The notes: generated by a model not told the origin, from the letters alone. A stretch of 64,000 nucleotides of DNA from Novosphingobium sp. JCM 18896 (GCF_025938095.1 NZ_JAPCZF010000001.1:620001-684000); one strand, 5' to 3'; positions 39,452 through 49,655 are shown, counted from the stretch's first letter. A program made the numbers and translations.

Positions 39452-40375
39452 TCAGGCGACTCCCGCGATGACGCGCGCGACGAGGTCGGGGTCGAAGGGG
39501 CGCAGGTCGTCGATCTTCTCGCCGACGCCGATCGCGTGGATCGGCAGGCCGTATTGCTCGGCCGCGGCGACGAGCACGCCGCCGCGCGCGGTGCCGTCGA
39601 GCTTGGTCATGATCAGGCCGGAAACGCCGGCCACTTCCTTGAAGGTTTCGATCTGCTGCAAGGCATTCTGTCCGTTGGTCGCATCGAGCACCAGCACGAC
39701 GTCGTGCGGGGCTTCGGGGTTCAGGCGGCCGAGGACGCGGCGAATCTTGGCCAGCTCGTCCATCAGCTCGCGCTTGTTCTGCAAGCGCCCGGCCGTATCC
39801 ACGATTAACGCGTCGATGCCCTGCTCAGTTGCGGCCTTCACCGCATCGAACACGATCGAGGCGGGATCGCCGCCCTCGGGGCCGCGCACGATCGGCACGC
39901 CGAGCCGATCGGCCCAGACTGCGAGCTGGCCGATTGCGGCGGCGCGGAAGGTGTCGCCGGCGGCGAGCATGACGCCATAGTCCTGTTCCTGGAACAGGTG
40001 TGCGAGCTTGGCGATCGTCGTGGTCTTGCCCGAACCGTTGACGCCGATCACCAGGATCACCTGCGGGCGCGGAAAGGCGACGACTTCGAGCGGTTTGGCC
40101 ACGGGGCGCAGGATCGCGGCGATCTCTTCGGCCACGGCCTGCTTGATCGCTGCCTCGTCGGCACCGCGTTCGAAACGCTCGCCCGACAAGCGCTCGCGGA
40201 TGCGCGCGGCGGCCCGCGGGCCGAGGTCGGAGAGGATCAGCGCGTCCTCGATCTCGTCGAGCTGATCGTCGCTGAGCCGGGTCTGCGAAACGATCCCGGC
40301 GAGGTTCTCTGACAGACGTTCTGAAGTCTTGCGGAAGCCGCCGAACAGGCGGTCGCTCCAGGTTTCCGCGCTCAT
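39452..40375 (-). CDS. ftsY: Signal recognition particle receptor FtsY
   Basis: 307 residues: a short N-region (GGFRKTSERLSENLAGIV), the four-helix N domain, and the SRP GTPase G domain with G1 GVNGSGKTTTIAKLA, DTFRAAA, G3 DTAGRLQN and G4 TKLDGTARGG. It lacks the long acidic A domain of E. coli FtsY, as usual in alphaproteobacteria. It receives the SRP at the membrane; the SRP RNA gene is at 3759. It overlaps mtaB by four bases. Confidence 0.97.
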   Translation of the reverse strand: MSAETWSDRLFGGFRKTSERLSENLAGIVSQTRLSDDQLDEIEDALILSDLGPRAAARIRERLSGERFERGADEAAIKQAVAEEIAAILRPVAKPLEVVAFPRPQVILVIGVNGSGKTTTIAKLAHLFQEQDYGVMLAAGDTFRAAAIGQLAVWADRLGVPIVRGPEGGDPASIVFDAVKAATEQGIDALIVDTAGRLQNKRELMDELAKIRRVLGRLNPEAPHDVVLVLDATNGQNALQQIETFKEVAGVSGLIMTKLDGTARGGVLVAAAEQYGLPIHAIGVGEKIDDLRPFDPDLVARVIAGVA

Positions 40376-41544
40376 GCGAGCATTCCTTCGATGATCTGGC
40401 TTGGCGTTACGGTCTGCCACTGCGACGCCACGGCGTCGGCAGACAGGCGCACCCGCGCGAAATTGTCGGCGTGGCCGGTGCCGTCACGCTCGGCGAGCAC
40501 GCGCAGCGGCTTGCCGATCAGCGAGTGCAGCCAGTCTGCGCGCTGTGCTGCGACGGCCTCGCGCAGCTGCGCCGCGCGGGCCTTGACCGTCGCCGGGGCG
40601 ACCTGCGGCATCCTCGCGGCGGGGGTGCCGGGGCGGGGCGAATAGGGAAAGACATGGCCGTGGACGATGGCGAGGTCGGCGATGATCGAAAGATTGTTGG
40701 CGTGCATGGCCTCGTCTTCGGTGGGGAACCCGGCGATCAGGTCGGCGCCGATCGCGATCTCGGGGCGGCGTTCGCGCAGGCGCTCGACCAGGCGGACGGC
40801 GTCGGCGCGGGAGTGGCGGCGCTTCATGCGCTTGAGGATCAGGTCGTCGCCCGATTGCAGCGACAGGTGGACGTGCGGCATCACCCGCGGCTCGCAGCTG
40901 AGCAATTCGAACAACTGCCTATCGATCTCGATCCCGTCGAGCGAGGACAGGCGCAGGCGTTCTAGGCCGGGGAAGGTATCGAGGATCGCTGCGACCAGCG
41001 CGCCGAGCCGCGGCTCGCCGGGTAGGTCGCCGCCCCAAGAAGTCAGGTCCACGCCGGTCAGCACCACTTCGCGCGCGCCGGCGTCGAGATGGCGCGCGAC
41101 GTCTTCCAGCACCGCGGGCACCGCGCGCGAACGGCTGGGGCCACGGCCTTGCGGGATGACGCAGAAGGTGCAGGCGCGGTCGCAGCCGGTCTGCACGTCG
41201 ACGAAGGCGCGGGTATGCGCCTGGTGCGGTGCCGGCGGCGCAGGCGGCACGTTCCAGGCGCGCGGATCGAGCTTGGCCGTGTTGGCGACTAGGCCGTCGA
41301 CCTCGGGCATCGCTGCGAGGGCTTCACGCTCGACCTCGGCGGCGCAGCCGGTGACGAGCAGGCGCGCGTTGGGCCGGGCCTTGCGCGCGCGGCGGATCGC
41401 CTGGCGCGTCTGGCGCACGGCCTCGGCGGTGACCGCGCAGGAGTTGATGACGGTCAGGTCTTCGCTCGCGGACAGCAGCCCGCGCAGGCTCTCGCTTTCG
41501 GACAAGTTGAGACGGCAGCCGAGCGAGACGACCTCTAGCGTCAC
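40372..41544 (-). CDS. mtaB: tRNA N6-threonylcarbamoyladenosine methylthiotransferase MtaB
   Basis: 390 residues. The N-terminal MTTase domain has cysteines in SLGCRLN, INSCAVTAEA and VTGCAAE for one iron-sulfur cluster. The radical SAM domain has CDRACTFCVIPQGRG (CxxxCxxC). The C-terminus resembles a TRAM-like region. It adds a methylthio group to t6A37 of tRNAs reading ANN codons. Four-base overlap with ftsY; dapF lies 3 bases upstream. Confidence 0.95.
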   Translation of the reverse strand: MTLEVVSLGCRLNLSESESLRGLLSASEDLTVINSCAVTAEAVRQTRQAIRRARKARPNARLLVTGCAAEVEREALAAMPEVDGLVANTAKLDPRAWNVPPAPPAPHQAHTRAFVDVQTGCDRACTFCVIPQGRGPSRSRAVPAVLEDVARHLDAGAREVVLTGVDLTSWGGDLPGEPRLGALVAAILDTFPGLERLRLSSLDGIEIDRQLFELLSCEPRVMPHVHLSLQSGDDLILKRMKRRHSRADAVRLVERLRERRPEIAIGADLIAGFPTEDEAMHANNLSIIADLAIVHGHVFPYSPRPGTPAARMPQVAPATVKARAAQLREAVAAQRADWLHSLIGKPLRVLAERDGTGHADNFARVRLSADAVASQWQTVTPSQIIEGMLA

Positions 41545-41547
41545 GTC

Positions 41548-42360
41548 CTAGGCTCCGTAATCCGTAGGATCGAACGAACCGCGGAAGCTTTCGGCGGCGG
41601 CGCCGGTCATGACGATCTCGCCGTCCTCGCGCCATTCGATGCGCAGCGGACCGCCGGGCAGGGTGACCGTGACCGCGCGATCGACGAGACCGCGACGCAT
41701 CGCGCCGATGGCCGTGGCGCAGGCACCGGTACCGCAGGCGCGGGTGAGGCCGGCACCGCGCTCCCACACGCGCAGGCGGATCGCGTCGCGCGCCGTGATC
41801 GTCGCGACGTTGACGTTGATGCGTTCGGGGAACAGCGGATCGTGCTCGATCTCGGGGCCGATCCGGCCGAGATCGACCGCGTCGGTATCGGGTACGAAGA
41901 AGATGACATGCGGATTGCCGACGTTGACCGCGGTCGGCGCGTCGAGTTCTTCCCAGCCCACGGGCATGGTCAGCGTGTCCATTGCATAAGCCAGGGGAAT
42001 GCGATCCCAGTCGAACCGCGGCTGGCCCATCTCTACAGAGATGCCGCCCGCGGCAGGGCTCGCGGAGATCAGCCCGCCCGCGGTCTCGATCCGCGCGGCC
42101 TTGCCGTGGAGCAGCCCGACCGCGCGCGTCGCATTGCCGCAAGCCTCGACCTCGGAGCCGTCCGAATTGAAGATGCGCATGCGGAAATCGGCCGCATCGG
42201 ACGGTTCGAGCACGATCAACTGGTCGCAGCCCACGCCCGTGTGGCGATCGGCAAGCGCGGCCGCCAGGGCATTGGTCATCGCGGGAATGCTGTCGGTGCG
42301 TCCGTCCAGCACGACGAAGTCGTTGCCGAGGCCGTGCATCTTGACGAAGGGTACGCGCAT
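41548..42360 (-). CDS. dapF: Diaminopimelate epimerase
   Basis: 270 residues of the DapF fold. The two catalytic cysteines lie in EACGNATRAV and RACGTGACATA, with the N-terminal KMHGLGNDFVVLD signature. It interconverts LL- and meso-diaminopimelate for peptidoglycan and lysine. It lies in the same run as asd, the branch-point enzyme of the same pathway, separated from it by a terminator-like hairpin. Confidence 0.97.
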   Translation of the reverse strand: MRVPFVKMHGLGNDFVVLDGRTDSIPAMTNALAAALADRHTGVGCDQLIVLEPSDAADFRMRIFNSDGSEVEACGNATRAVGLLHGKAARIETAGGLISASPAAGGISVEMGQPRFDWDRIPLAYAMDTLTMPVGWEELDAPTAVNVGNPHVIFFVPDTDAVDLGRIGPEIEHDPLFPERINVNVATITARDAIRLRVWERGAGLTRACGTGACATAIGAMRRGLVDRAVTVTLPGGPLRIEWREDGEIVMTGAAAESFRGSFDPTDYGA

Positions 42361-42389
42361 AGTGGCCGCGCTCTAGAGGCTATCGGCGC

Positions 42390-42443
42390 AAAGGGAAAGC
42401 GCCGCGGTGCGAGTCCTTCTCAGGAAGGGACGGCACCGCGGCG
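42390..42443 (-). terminator. Terminator-like hairpin after asd
   Basis: 11-bp stem CGCCGCGGTGC/GCACCGCGGCG with a 22-base loop. Reading on the minus strand, CTTTCCCTTTG follows. It lies between asd and dapF, both minus strand, so it may separate them or reduce read-through. Confidence 0.65.
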
Positions 42444-42448
42444 ATTTG

Positions 42449-43594
<1,146 letters not shown>

Positions 43595-43711
43595 TTAACC
43601 GTCAGCACGACCGGACCGCCCCGCGATGCGGGTCGGCTTGGTGCTAATGGTTTTAATCACCGTGGACATGGGCGGCCCGATAACCGAGCCACCCAAGCCT
43701 GTAAACCACCT

Positions 43712-45688
43712 TTAATCGCCGCCGCCGAACTTCAGCCGCACACCACCGTTGAGCACGAAGCCCTCGGTCGGTGCCCATACGTCGACGGTCCAGCGGCCGT
43801 CGGGCGCGCGGGTTCGCCGCAGCAGCGGATCGTACTGCGTCTGGCGCTTGCCGAAAACGTTCTCGGCATTGAGGAACAGCCGTGCCTTGCCCACGGCGAT
43901 CTCGCCGAGCAGGCCGACTTCGACATAGCCGGGCGAGCGCGTGCGGTAGGGATTGTCCTCGAGCAGTTGCCCGCCCGTGTAATAGACCTCGAGCCCGAGC
44001 CGGCCCTTGTCGTGTTCCTCCCACATCGCGACGAGCCCCGCGGTGTGTTTGGGTGTCAGCGGCACCTGCCGGCGGCCGGGGCGATCGGGGTCTGGCTCTG
44101 TCGCATCGACGAAGACGTAGGAGCCGGTCACGGTGAAGCCGTCCTGGCGATAGCGCAGCAAGGTCTCTGCGCCGCGGATGCGCGTCTCGTCGGGGGCGTT
44201 GACCAGCCGGACGCGATCGGTGGCGATCGTCTCCAGTCGCGTCGAATTGCGCATGTTCGAGGCGAACAGGGTCAGGTTGGCCTCGATCGGTCCGCTGCGA
44301 TAACCGAAATCCATCGAGGCGGTGCGCGCGGTCTCGGCTTTCAGATCGCCCAGGGGTTCGAGCCGCGACAGCCCTGCCGCTTCGATCTCCTCGACGAAAG
44401 GCGTCGGCGCATAGAAGCCGCGGCCGCCCGATAGGCGTATCGTCCAGGGCCCGGGCCGGTAGAGCAGCGACAGCCGCGGGCTGAACTGGGTGCCGTAGCG
44501 GTTGTGGAAGTCGACCCGCGCGCTGCCGGCGAGGGTTAGATCGGGCGTCACTTCCTGTTCGACCTGGCCGAACAGACCTGGGACCTCGTAGGCATAGTCG
44601 AAGGCGCCGAAGGTCTGCGAACGGAAGGAGTCGCGCTGCCAGGCCGCGCCGCCGACCCAGCTCGTGCCGCCGGCCTTGCCCGAGAGCGAGGCTTCGGCGA
44701 ACAGCGTGGTGTGGCGATCGTCCTCGTGGGTCTGCCCGTAGAAGTGGTGGTGACGCTGTGTCATGCCCGCGGCGCGCAGGTGGGCGGTGACGTCTCCCAG
44801 CGGTGCCTGGGCGACGAGCCCCGCGTCGAAGCGATCGGTATCCTGTTCCTGGCGGAAGGCGGTGCCGTCGGGCACGGTGCGGCCGGGCAGGGTGCCGCCG
44901 CTGCGCCGCTCGGTCATGGCCCCGGCGGTGACGAAGGCCGAGGCGCCGTCGGCGCCTTCCCAGAACAGGCGCGGGCGGACTGTCCAGCGGCGATAGCCGG
45001 GCATGTCGGCCCAGCCATCACCGTCGCGGTCCTGCCGTGTCTGGCGGTGGTAGCCGCCGGTCAACGATGCGCGCCATGACTCTGACAGCGGGGTCGCGGC
45101 ATAGGCCGTGGCATCCTGGCCGTCGCGCGAGGTGACGTTGAGCAGGACTTCGGCCTCGGGCTCTGCCTTGGGACGGCGCGAGACGAGGTTGATCACCCCG
45201 CCGAGCGCTGAAGGGCCATAAAGCGCCGAGGCGGCACCCTTGATGACCTCGACCTGGCCGAGATCGGTCGGCGGCACCTGCAGCAAGCCCAGCGACGAGG
45301 CCTGGCCGCCATAGAGCGGCAAGCCGTCGGCGAGGAGCTGGGTGAAGCGGCCGTCCATGCCCTGGACGCGGACGTTGGCGGCACCGAGCGCGGGCGAGGT
45401 GACCTGGACCCTGAGCCCGCCGGTCTCGCTGAGGATCATCGCGACGTTGCCCGGGCGCATGAGGATCTTCTCCTCGATCTCCTCGCGATCGATCACCTCG
45501 ACGCGGACGGGCTCGTCCTGGACGCGACGGCCCGAGCGGGTGGCCTGGACTATGATGTCGTCCTCGGTTTCTTCGGTTTCGGCGGGTGCCGAGGTCTGGG
45601 TATCATCGGCCGCGGTCTGGGCGGCGGAAACATGGGGATTGAACAAGACGGCGCCTGCCAGCAGCAGGGCGCGGGTATTCGTAAGCAT
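43712..45688 (-). CDS. TonB-dependent outer-membrane receptor, probable metal-related
   Basis: 658 residues. Signal peptide ending HVSAAQ, TonB box region DDIIVQATR, plug domain (DGLPLYGGQ; VEVIKGAASALYGPSALGGVINLVSRRP) and a 22-strand barrel with terminal RLKFGGGD. A histidine cluster QRHHHFYGQTHEDDRHT lies in an external loop region and may recruit a metal. An AGGAG ribosome binding site precedes the start. The His/Cys-rich secreted protein gene upstream (45752-46072) is on the same strand with a 63-base gap, so the two probably form an operon. Confidence 0.93.
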   Translation of the reverse strand: MLTNTRALLLAGAVLFNPHVSAAQTAADDTQTSAPAETEETEDDIIVQATRSGRRVQDEPVRVEVIDREEIEEKILMRPGNVAMILSETGGLRVQVTSPALGAANVRVQGMDGRFTQLLADGLPLYGGQASSLGLLQVPPTDLGQVEVIKGAASALYGPSALGGVINLVSRRPKAEPEAEVLLNVTSRDGQDATAYAATPLSESWRASLTGGYHRQTRQDRDGDGWADMPGYRRWTVRPRLFWEGADGASAFVTAGAMTERRSGGTLPGRTVPDGTAFRQEQDTDRFDAGLVAQAPLGDVTAHLRAAGMTQRHHHFYGQTHEDDRHTTLFAEASLSGKAGGTSWVGGAAWQRDSFRSQTFGAFDYAYEVPGLFGQVEQEVTPDLTLAGSARVDFHNRYGTQFSPRLSLLYRPGPWTIRLSGGRGFYAPTPFVEEIEAAGLSRLEPLGDLKAETARTASMDFGYRSGPIEANLTLFASNMRNSTRLETIATDRVRLVNAPDETRIRGAETLLRYRQDGFTVTGSYVFVDATEPDPDRPGRRQVPLTPKHTAGLVAMWEEHDKGRLGLEVYYTGGQLLEDNPYRTRSPGYVEVGLLGEIAVGKARLFLNAENVFGKRQTQYDPLLRRTRAPDGRWTVDVWAPTEGFVLNGGVRLKFGGGD

Positions 45689-45751
45689 GGGAAACTCCTG
45701 AACACGATCGCAGGCATGCGGCCACGATGCGGGCCGCGTGATGGTCGTGGT

Positions 45752-46072
45752 TCAGGCCGAGGGCGGCTGGGTCGGCGGCGCGGTGGCAAGCGAGCGCAGC
45801 CGCGTGACCGGTCGGTCGAACAGCAGTGCCGCCAGGGGGGCAGGGCGGCAGAGCGCCGCGGCTGGATGGGGATCGGGCGCGATCGGGCAATGGTGATGGC
45901 CGGCGTGTGCCGCCCCGGTATGCGTATCGCTCGGGGATTCGTCTTCGCCGTGCTGCGCATGGGCGCGGGCTTCCGCGACGTGATCGGTCAGCGCATCGGC
46001 TTCGGCCGGCGACAGGTGGCTGCCGCACAGAAGCACGGTCAGGATCACGAGGAGGTGCACCACTCGACGCAT
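45752..46072 (-). CDS. Small secreted His/Cys-rich protein (106 aa)
   Basis: Signal peptide (VVHLLVILTVLLCGSHL) followed by a histidine-rich stretch: His at about 31, 38, 41, 51, 56, 59, 60 and 61, then Cys62 in GHHHCPIAPDPH and Cys75. The C-terminal half is Ala/Pro-rich. The composition is that of a periplasmic or surface metal-binding peptide. It sits directly upstream of the TonB receptor gene on the same strand. Metal (copper, zinc or cobalt) binding is inference; I recognise no named family with confidence. Confidence 0.7.
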   Translation of the reverse strand: MRRVVHLLVILTVLLCGSHLSPAEADALTDHVAEARAHAQHGEDESPSDTHTGAAHAGHHHCPIAPDPHPAAALCRPAPLAALLFDRPVTRLRSLATAPPTQPPSA

Positions 46073-46113
46073 GGTGCGGCCTTAACCCGTCGTGCGGCCT
46101 GCGCCTAGATGGT

Positions 46114-47790
46114 TCAGCCCTGGCTCGCGGTCTTGGGATCGATCGCGGGGGTGATGCGCTCCGCCGACGGTGTCGGCGGCTCGCTGAGCAGATCGAGGCT
46201 GGCCAGCTTGTCGCGCGTGACGCTGGCGGGCTGCGGCTGGCCGTAGAGGAAGCCCTGACCCTTGATGTCGCCGTACTGCATCAGCCGTTCGAGGATTTCC
46301 TTGTTCTCGATACCCTCGGCGGTGACGGGCAGGCCCAGGTCCTTGCCGAGCCGCGTGACCGCGTCGACGATCGCCGCGCTGTCGCTGTCCTCGGTCAGGT
46401 TGGTCACGAACATGCGGTCGATCTTGATCCGGTCGAACGGCAGGCTGCGCAACTGCGCGAGCGACGAATAGCCGGTGCCGAAATCGTCGAGGCTGATGCG
46501 GATGCCCTGGTTCTTGAGGCTGGTGACCAGGGTGCGCACCTCGCCGATGTTCTCGTGCAGGCACGATTCGGTGATCTCGATCTCGAGCCGATGCGGGGGG
46601 AAATTGGCTTCGAGCAGCATCTTGAGCAGCTTCTGCGCGAACCACGGATCGCGCATCTGCAGCGGCGAGATGTTGACCGACAGCGTCAGCCGCGGGTCCC
46701 AGGTCTTCGCGTCCTCGAGCGCCTGCGCGATCACGCTTTCCGACAGGTCGGCGATCGCGCCGATCTCCTCGGCGATGGGGATGAAGATCTCGGGGCTGAT
46801 CACGCCGAGCGCGGGCGACTTCCACCGCGCGAGCATCTCGAAGCCGGTGAGCTGGCCCGTCGAAAGATCGATCTGCTGTTCGTAGAACGGCACGAATTCG
46901 CCGAGGCGGATGCCGCGACGGATGCCCTGCTCGATCTCGCGGCGGAAACGCAGCTCGTTCTGCATCGGCGCGTCGAACCAGAAGTAGCGGTTCTTGCCCG
47001 CGCGCTTGGCGTGGTACATCGCGATGTCGGCCATGTGCAGCAGCGTATGCGCGTCGGCCGGCTCCTCGCCGACCTCGCGCGAGAAGTCGCTGCGGGTGAG
47101 GCCGAGCGAGGCGGTGATCTCGATGCCGTTGCCGCTGACGTCGGAACGCGAAGCGATCGCCTCGATCAGCTCCGCGGCCAGGTCGTCGATCGCTTCGGGC
47201 CGCTTGGGATCGAGCGGGACCACGCAGGCGAACTCGTCGCCGCCCAACCTTGCGAGCAGCGCACGCTTGGGCAGCAGCGCGGCGATCCGCGCGGCGCATT
47301 CGCGCAGCACTTGGTCGCCGATGGAGTGCCCGTTGAAGTCGTTGATCTGCTTGAAGTTGTCGAGGTCGATCATGACCAGCGCGACGACTTCGCCGCGTTC
47401 GCTGCCGCGCGTGATCAGCTCGGCCGTGGCATCGGCCAGACTGCGGCGGTTGAGGCAGCCGGTCAGCGGGTCGGTCTCGGCCAGGAGCTTCGCCTGTTCC
47501 TCGGCCTTGCGGCGTTCCTGGACTTCGAGGGCGAGCTGGCGATAGCGGCGCCAGCCGAAGATGATCAGCGCGATGTTGAGCAGGAGCGCGCTGGTCAGCG
47601 CCTTGTCGGGGCCGAGCCCGACGCCCGCGAACGAGCGCACGACCTGCGGGACCACGACGCCGCCCGTACCGACGAACATGATGATCGCGGCGGTGGCGAT
47701 GCCGAGCGCCACCATGTCGCGTTCGGCCCGGCCGAAGCGTTTTCTGGTGCCGTCCCTGGGGTCGCCGGGATTGTGTTTCGAGTCCGCCAT
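46114..47790 (-). CDS. Bifunctional diguanylate cyclase/phosphodiesterase (GGDEF-EAL)
   Basis: 558 residues. Two N-terminal membrane helices (about 27-48 and 63-80), a short coiled coil (VQERRKAEEQAKLLAE), then GGDEF with the intact motif at 183-187 (RLGGDEFA), and an EAL domain whose signature is EML (FEMLARW, 318-320). Other EAL metal and catalytic residues are present: NIS, EITES, DDFGTGYSS, KID, AEGIEN. The product-inhibition I-site (RxxD upstream of GGDEF) reads RALL and is missing. No sensory domain other than the membrane part is seen. It should control c-di-GMP. Confidence 0.95.
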   Translation of the reverse strand: MADSKHNPGDPRDGTRKRFGRAERDMVALGIATAAIIMFVGTGGVVVPQVVRSFAGVGLGPDKALTSALLLNIALIIFGWRRYRQLALEVQERRKAEEQAKLLAETDPLTGCLNRRSLADATAELITRGSERGEVVALVMIDLDNFKQINDFNGHSIGDQVLRECAARIAALLPKRALLARLGGDEFACVVPLDPKRPEAIDDLAAELIEAIASRSDVSGNGIEITASLGLTRSDFSREVGEEPADAHTLLHMADIAMYHAKRAGKNRYFWFDAPMQNELRFRREIEQGIRRGIRLGEFVPFYEQQIDLSTGQLTGFEMLARWKSPALGVISPEIFIPIAEEIGAIADLSESVIAQALEDAKTWDPRLTLSVNISPLQMRDPWFAQKLLKMLLEANFPPHRLEIEITESCLHENIGEVRTLVTSLKNQGIRISLDDFGTGYSSLAQLRSLPFDRIKIDRMFVTNLTEDSDSAAIVDAVTRLGKDLGLPVTAEGIENKEILERLMQYGDIKGQGFLYGQPQPASVTRDKLASLDLLSEPPTPSAERITPAIDPKTASQG

Positions 47791-47882
47791 CCGCGTACCT
47801 TTTTCCCGCAATGTGCGGAGGATACCCGGTGCGTTCTGAAATTTCGGTTAAGTTCCGCGGCCCGCCGGGGCGGGCCGTGCGG

Positions 47883-48821
47883 TCACTTCTTCAGGCCGAT
47901 CTCGCGCAGGCGTTCCTGCAGATAGTCGTCGGCCGAGATCGACACCGGATAGCGATCGGGGTTTTCGGGCGTCACGCATTGCTGCAGCGTCTCGAAGCGG
48001 AAATCGCTGCGCAGGTGCAGGAAGAACGGCATCGAGTAGCGGCTGTGGCGCGCACGGTCGCCGGCGGGATTGCGCACGCGGTGCGTGGTCGAGGGCAGGA
48101 CATGGTTGGTCAGCCGCTGCAGCATGTCGCCGATGTTGATCACCACCGCGCCTTCGGGGGGCGCCACCGGCAGCCAGTTCCCATCCTTGGCGAGCAGTTC
48201 GAGCCCGGCTTCCTCGGCGCCGAGCAGCAGGGTGATCAGGTTGATGTCCTCGTGCGCGCCGGCGCGGATCGCGCCGCCCTGGTCGGCGCCGACGGGCGGG
48301 TAATGCAGCAGGCGCAGCACCGAGTTGCCGTCCGCGATCGCCGGGGCGAACCAGTTCGCGTCGAGGCCCAGATGCACGGCGATGCGCGAAAGGATCACCG
48401 AGCCGACGCGGTCGAACTCGGCGAACAGCGGCTCGAACACGTCGCGGAAGCCCGCGGGGCGGCTCGGCCAGACGTTGGGCGGCATCGAACTCGTCGCCAG
48501 CGGGTGGCCGGCGGGCAGGTCGCGGCCGACGTGCCAGAACTCCTTGAGGTCGGTCTCGCTCGCGCCCTTGGCGATCTCGGTGCGGAACGGCGTATAGCCG
48601 CGCGCGCCCGACATGCCCTGGAGGAAATAGCTGCGCTTCTCCTCCTCGGGCAGGGCGAAGAGCTCCGCCGTCAGCCGCCAAGCGTCGGCGATCAGTTGGG
48701 AATCGATGCCGTGATCGCGCACCAGCGCGAAGCCGAAGGCACGGAAGGAATTGCCGATATCGTCCGAAAACCGCTGCGGTTCGTCGGCGAGGCTCAGCAC
48801 GGGGAGGGTCTGGAGGTCCAT
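47883..48821 (-). CDS. Isopenicillin N synthase-like 2-oxoglutarate/Fe(II) oxygenase
   Basis: 312 residues. N-terminal DIOX_N part (FGFALVRDHGI; ALPEEEKRSYF), then the metal triad: H-x-D in AHEDINLITLLL and the distal His in STTHRVRNP. The co-substrate Arg lies in RYSMPFFLH. The family includes enzymes acting on small molecules (flavonoid and gibberellin oxidases in plants, ethylene-forming enzyme in bacteria); the substrate here is unknown. It is divergent from the EVE-domain gene with a 62-base gap. The start MDLQTLPVLSL is chosen over an unlikely longer frame at 48881. Confidence 0.92.
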   Translation of the reverse strand: MDLQTLPVLSLADEPQRFSDDIGNSFRAFGFALVRDHGIDSQLIADAWRLTAELFALPEEEKRSYFLQGMSGARGYTPFRTEIAKGASETDLKEFWHVGRDLPAGHPLATSSMPPNVWPSRPAGFRDVFEPLFAEFDRVGSVILSRIAVHLGLDANWFAPAIADGNSVLRLLHYPPVGADQGGAIRAGAHEDINLITLLLGAEEAGLELLAKDGNWLPVAPPEGAVVINIGDMLQRLTNHVLPSTTHRVRNPAGDRARHSRYSMPFFLHLRSDFRFETLQQCVTPENPDRYPVSISADDYLQERLREIGLKK

Positions 48822-48883
48822 GTCTTTCCCAGTCCGGAAATGGTCGTTATGGCCGCCCTCTACCGGACAATGGGCGGGCATGC

Positions 48884-49324
48884 ATGACCAAAATCAACGA
48901 CGCAGACTCGGAAGCACCACGCTACTGGCTGATGAAGTCGGAGCCCGACGTCTATGGCTGGGACGATCTCGTCGCCGAGGGCGAGGGCACCTGGGACGGC
49001 GTGCGCAACCACCGCGCCGCCAACAACCTGCGCGCGATGAAGAAGGGCGATCTGGCCTTCTTCTATCACTCGAACATCGGGCTGGAGATCGTCGGCATCG
49101 TCAAGATCTCCAAGGCCGGGCTCACCGATCCCAGCGATCCCGAGGGCAAGTGGGCGGCGGTCAAGGTCAAGCCGGTCAAGAAGCTCAAGCATCCGGTGAC
49201 GCTCAAGGCGATCAAGGCCGATCCCGCGCTCGCCGAGATGGAACTGGTGCGCCTGTCGCGCCTGTCGGTGGCCGAACTGACGCCGCAGGAATGGGATTAC
49301 GTGCTCGGCATGGCGAAGGCCTGA
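48884..49324 (+). CDS. EVE domain-containing protein
   Basis: 146 residues. YWLMKSEPDVYGWDDLV, WDGVRNHRAANNLRAMKKGDLAFFYHS and IVGIVKI are hallmarks of the EVE fold, a PUA-like domain that recognises modified bases in RNA or DNA. Stand-alone EVE proteins are common in proteobacteria, often near housekeeping genes. It lies 13 bases before the EcfG-type promoter of csbD. Confidence 0.95.
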   Translation: MTKINDADSEAPRYWLMKSEPDVYGWDDLVAEGEGTWDGVRNHRAANNLRAMKKGDLAFFYHSNIGLEIVGIVKISKAGLTDPSDPEGKWAAVKVKPVKKLKHPVTLKAIKADPALAEMELVRLSRLSVAELTPQEWDYVLGMAKA

Positions 49325-49337
49325 TACACTCTATTAC

Positions 49338-49363
49338 GGAACCAAGCGCGCTTTGGGCACGTT
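49338..49363 (+). promoter_or_regulatory. EcfG-type (general stress response) promoter of csbD
   Basis: GGAAC at 49338-49342 and CGTT at 49360-49363 are separated by 17 bases, matching the alphaproteobacterial EcfG consensus GGAAC-N16/17-CGTT. It lies 55 bases before the csbD start codon, a fitting distance. Confidence 0.75.
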
Positions 49364-49417
49364 CCCTTTCCGAAGCCCGGGACATCGGTCTCGGCAATCA
49401 GGACAAGGAGTTACGTG

Positions 49418-49600
49418 ATGGGTGAGCTCAAGGACAAGGCCAAGGGCCTCGCGAACGAACTGGCCGGTAACGTCAAGCAGGCCGCCGGCAAGGCGAACAA
49501 CGATCCGGCGCTGCACGCCGAAGGCAAGGCGCAGGAGCGCAAGGGCGAAGCCCAGAACCTGCTCGGCAAGGTCAAGGGCGCTCTCGGCGACAAGATCTGA
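49418..49600 (+). CDS. CsbD family stress protein
   Basis: 60 residues starting MGELKDKAKGLANELAGNVKQAAGK: two amphipathic repeats rich in Ala, Lys, Gly and Glu, the CsbD layout. CsbD proteins are general stress proteins of unknown molecular role. A GGAG ribosome binding site precedes the ATG, and an EcfG-type promoter and a terminator bracket it as a monocistronic unit. The GTG one codon upstream is a less likely start. Confidence 0.9.
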   Translation: MGELKDKAKGLANELAGNVKQAAGKANNDPALHAEGKAQERKGEAQNLLGKVKGALGDKI

Positions 49601-49624
49601 AGCTTTTTTCCGATTGCGGAGAGG

Positions 49625-49655
49625 AAGGGTCGTTCCCACGGGGGCGGCCCTTTTT
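49625..49655 (+). terminator. Rho-independent terminator after csbD
   Basis: Stem AAGGGTCG/CGGCCCTT with a 12-base loop and TTTTT. Confidence 0.85.
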
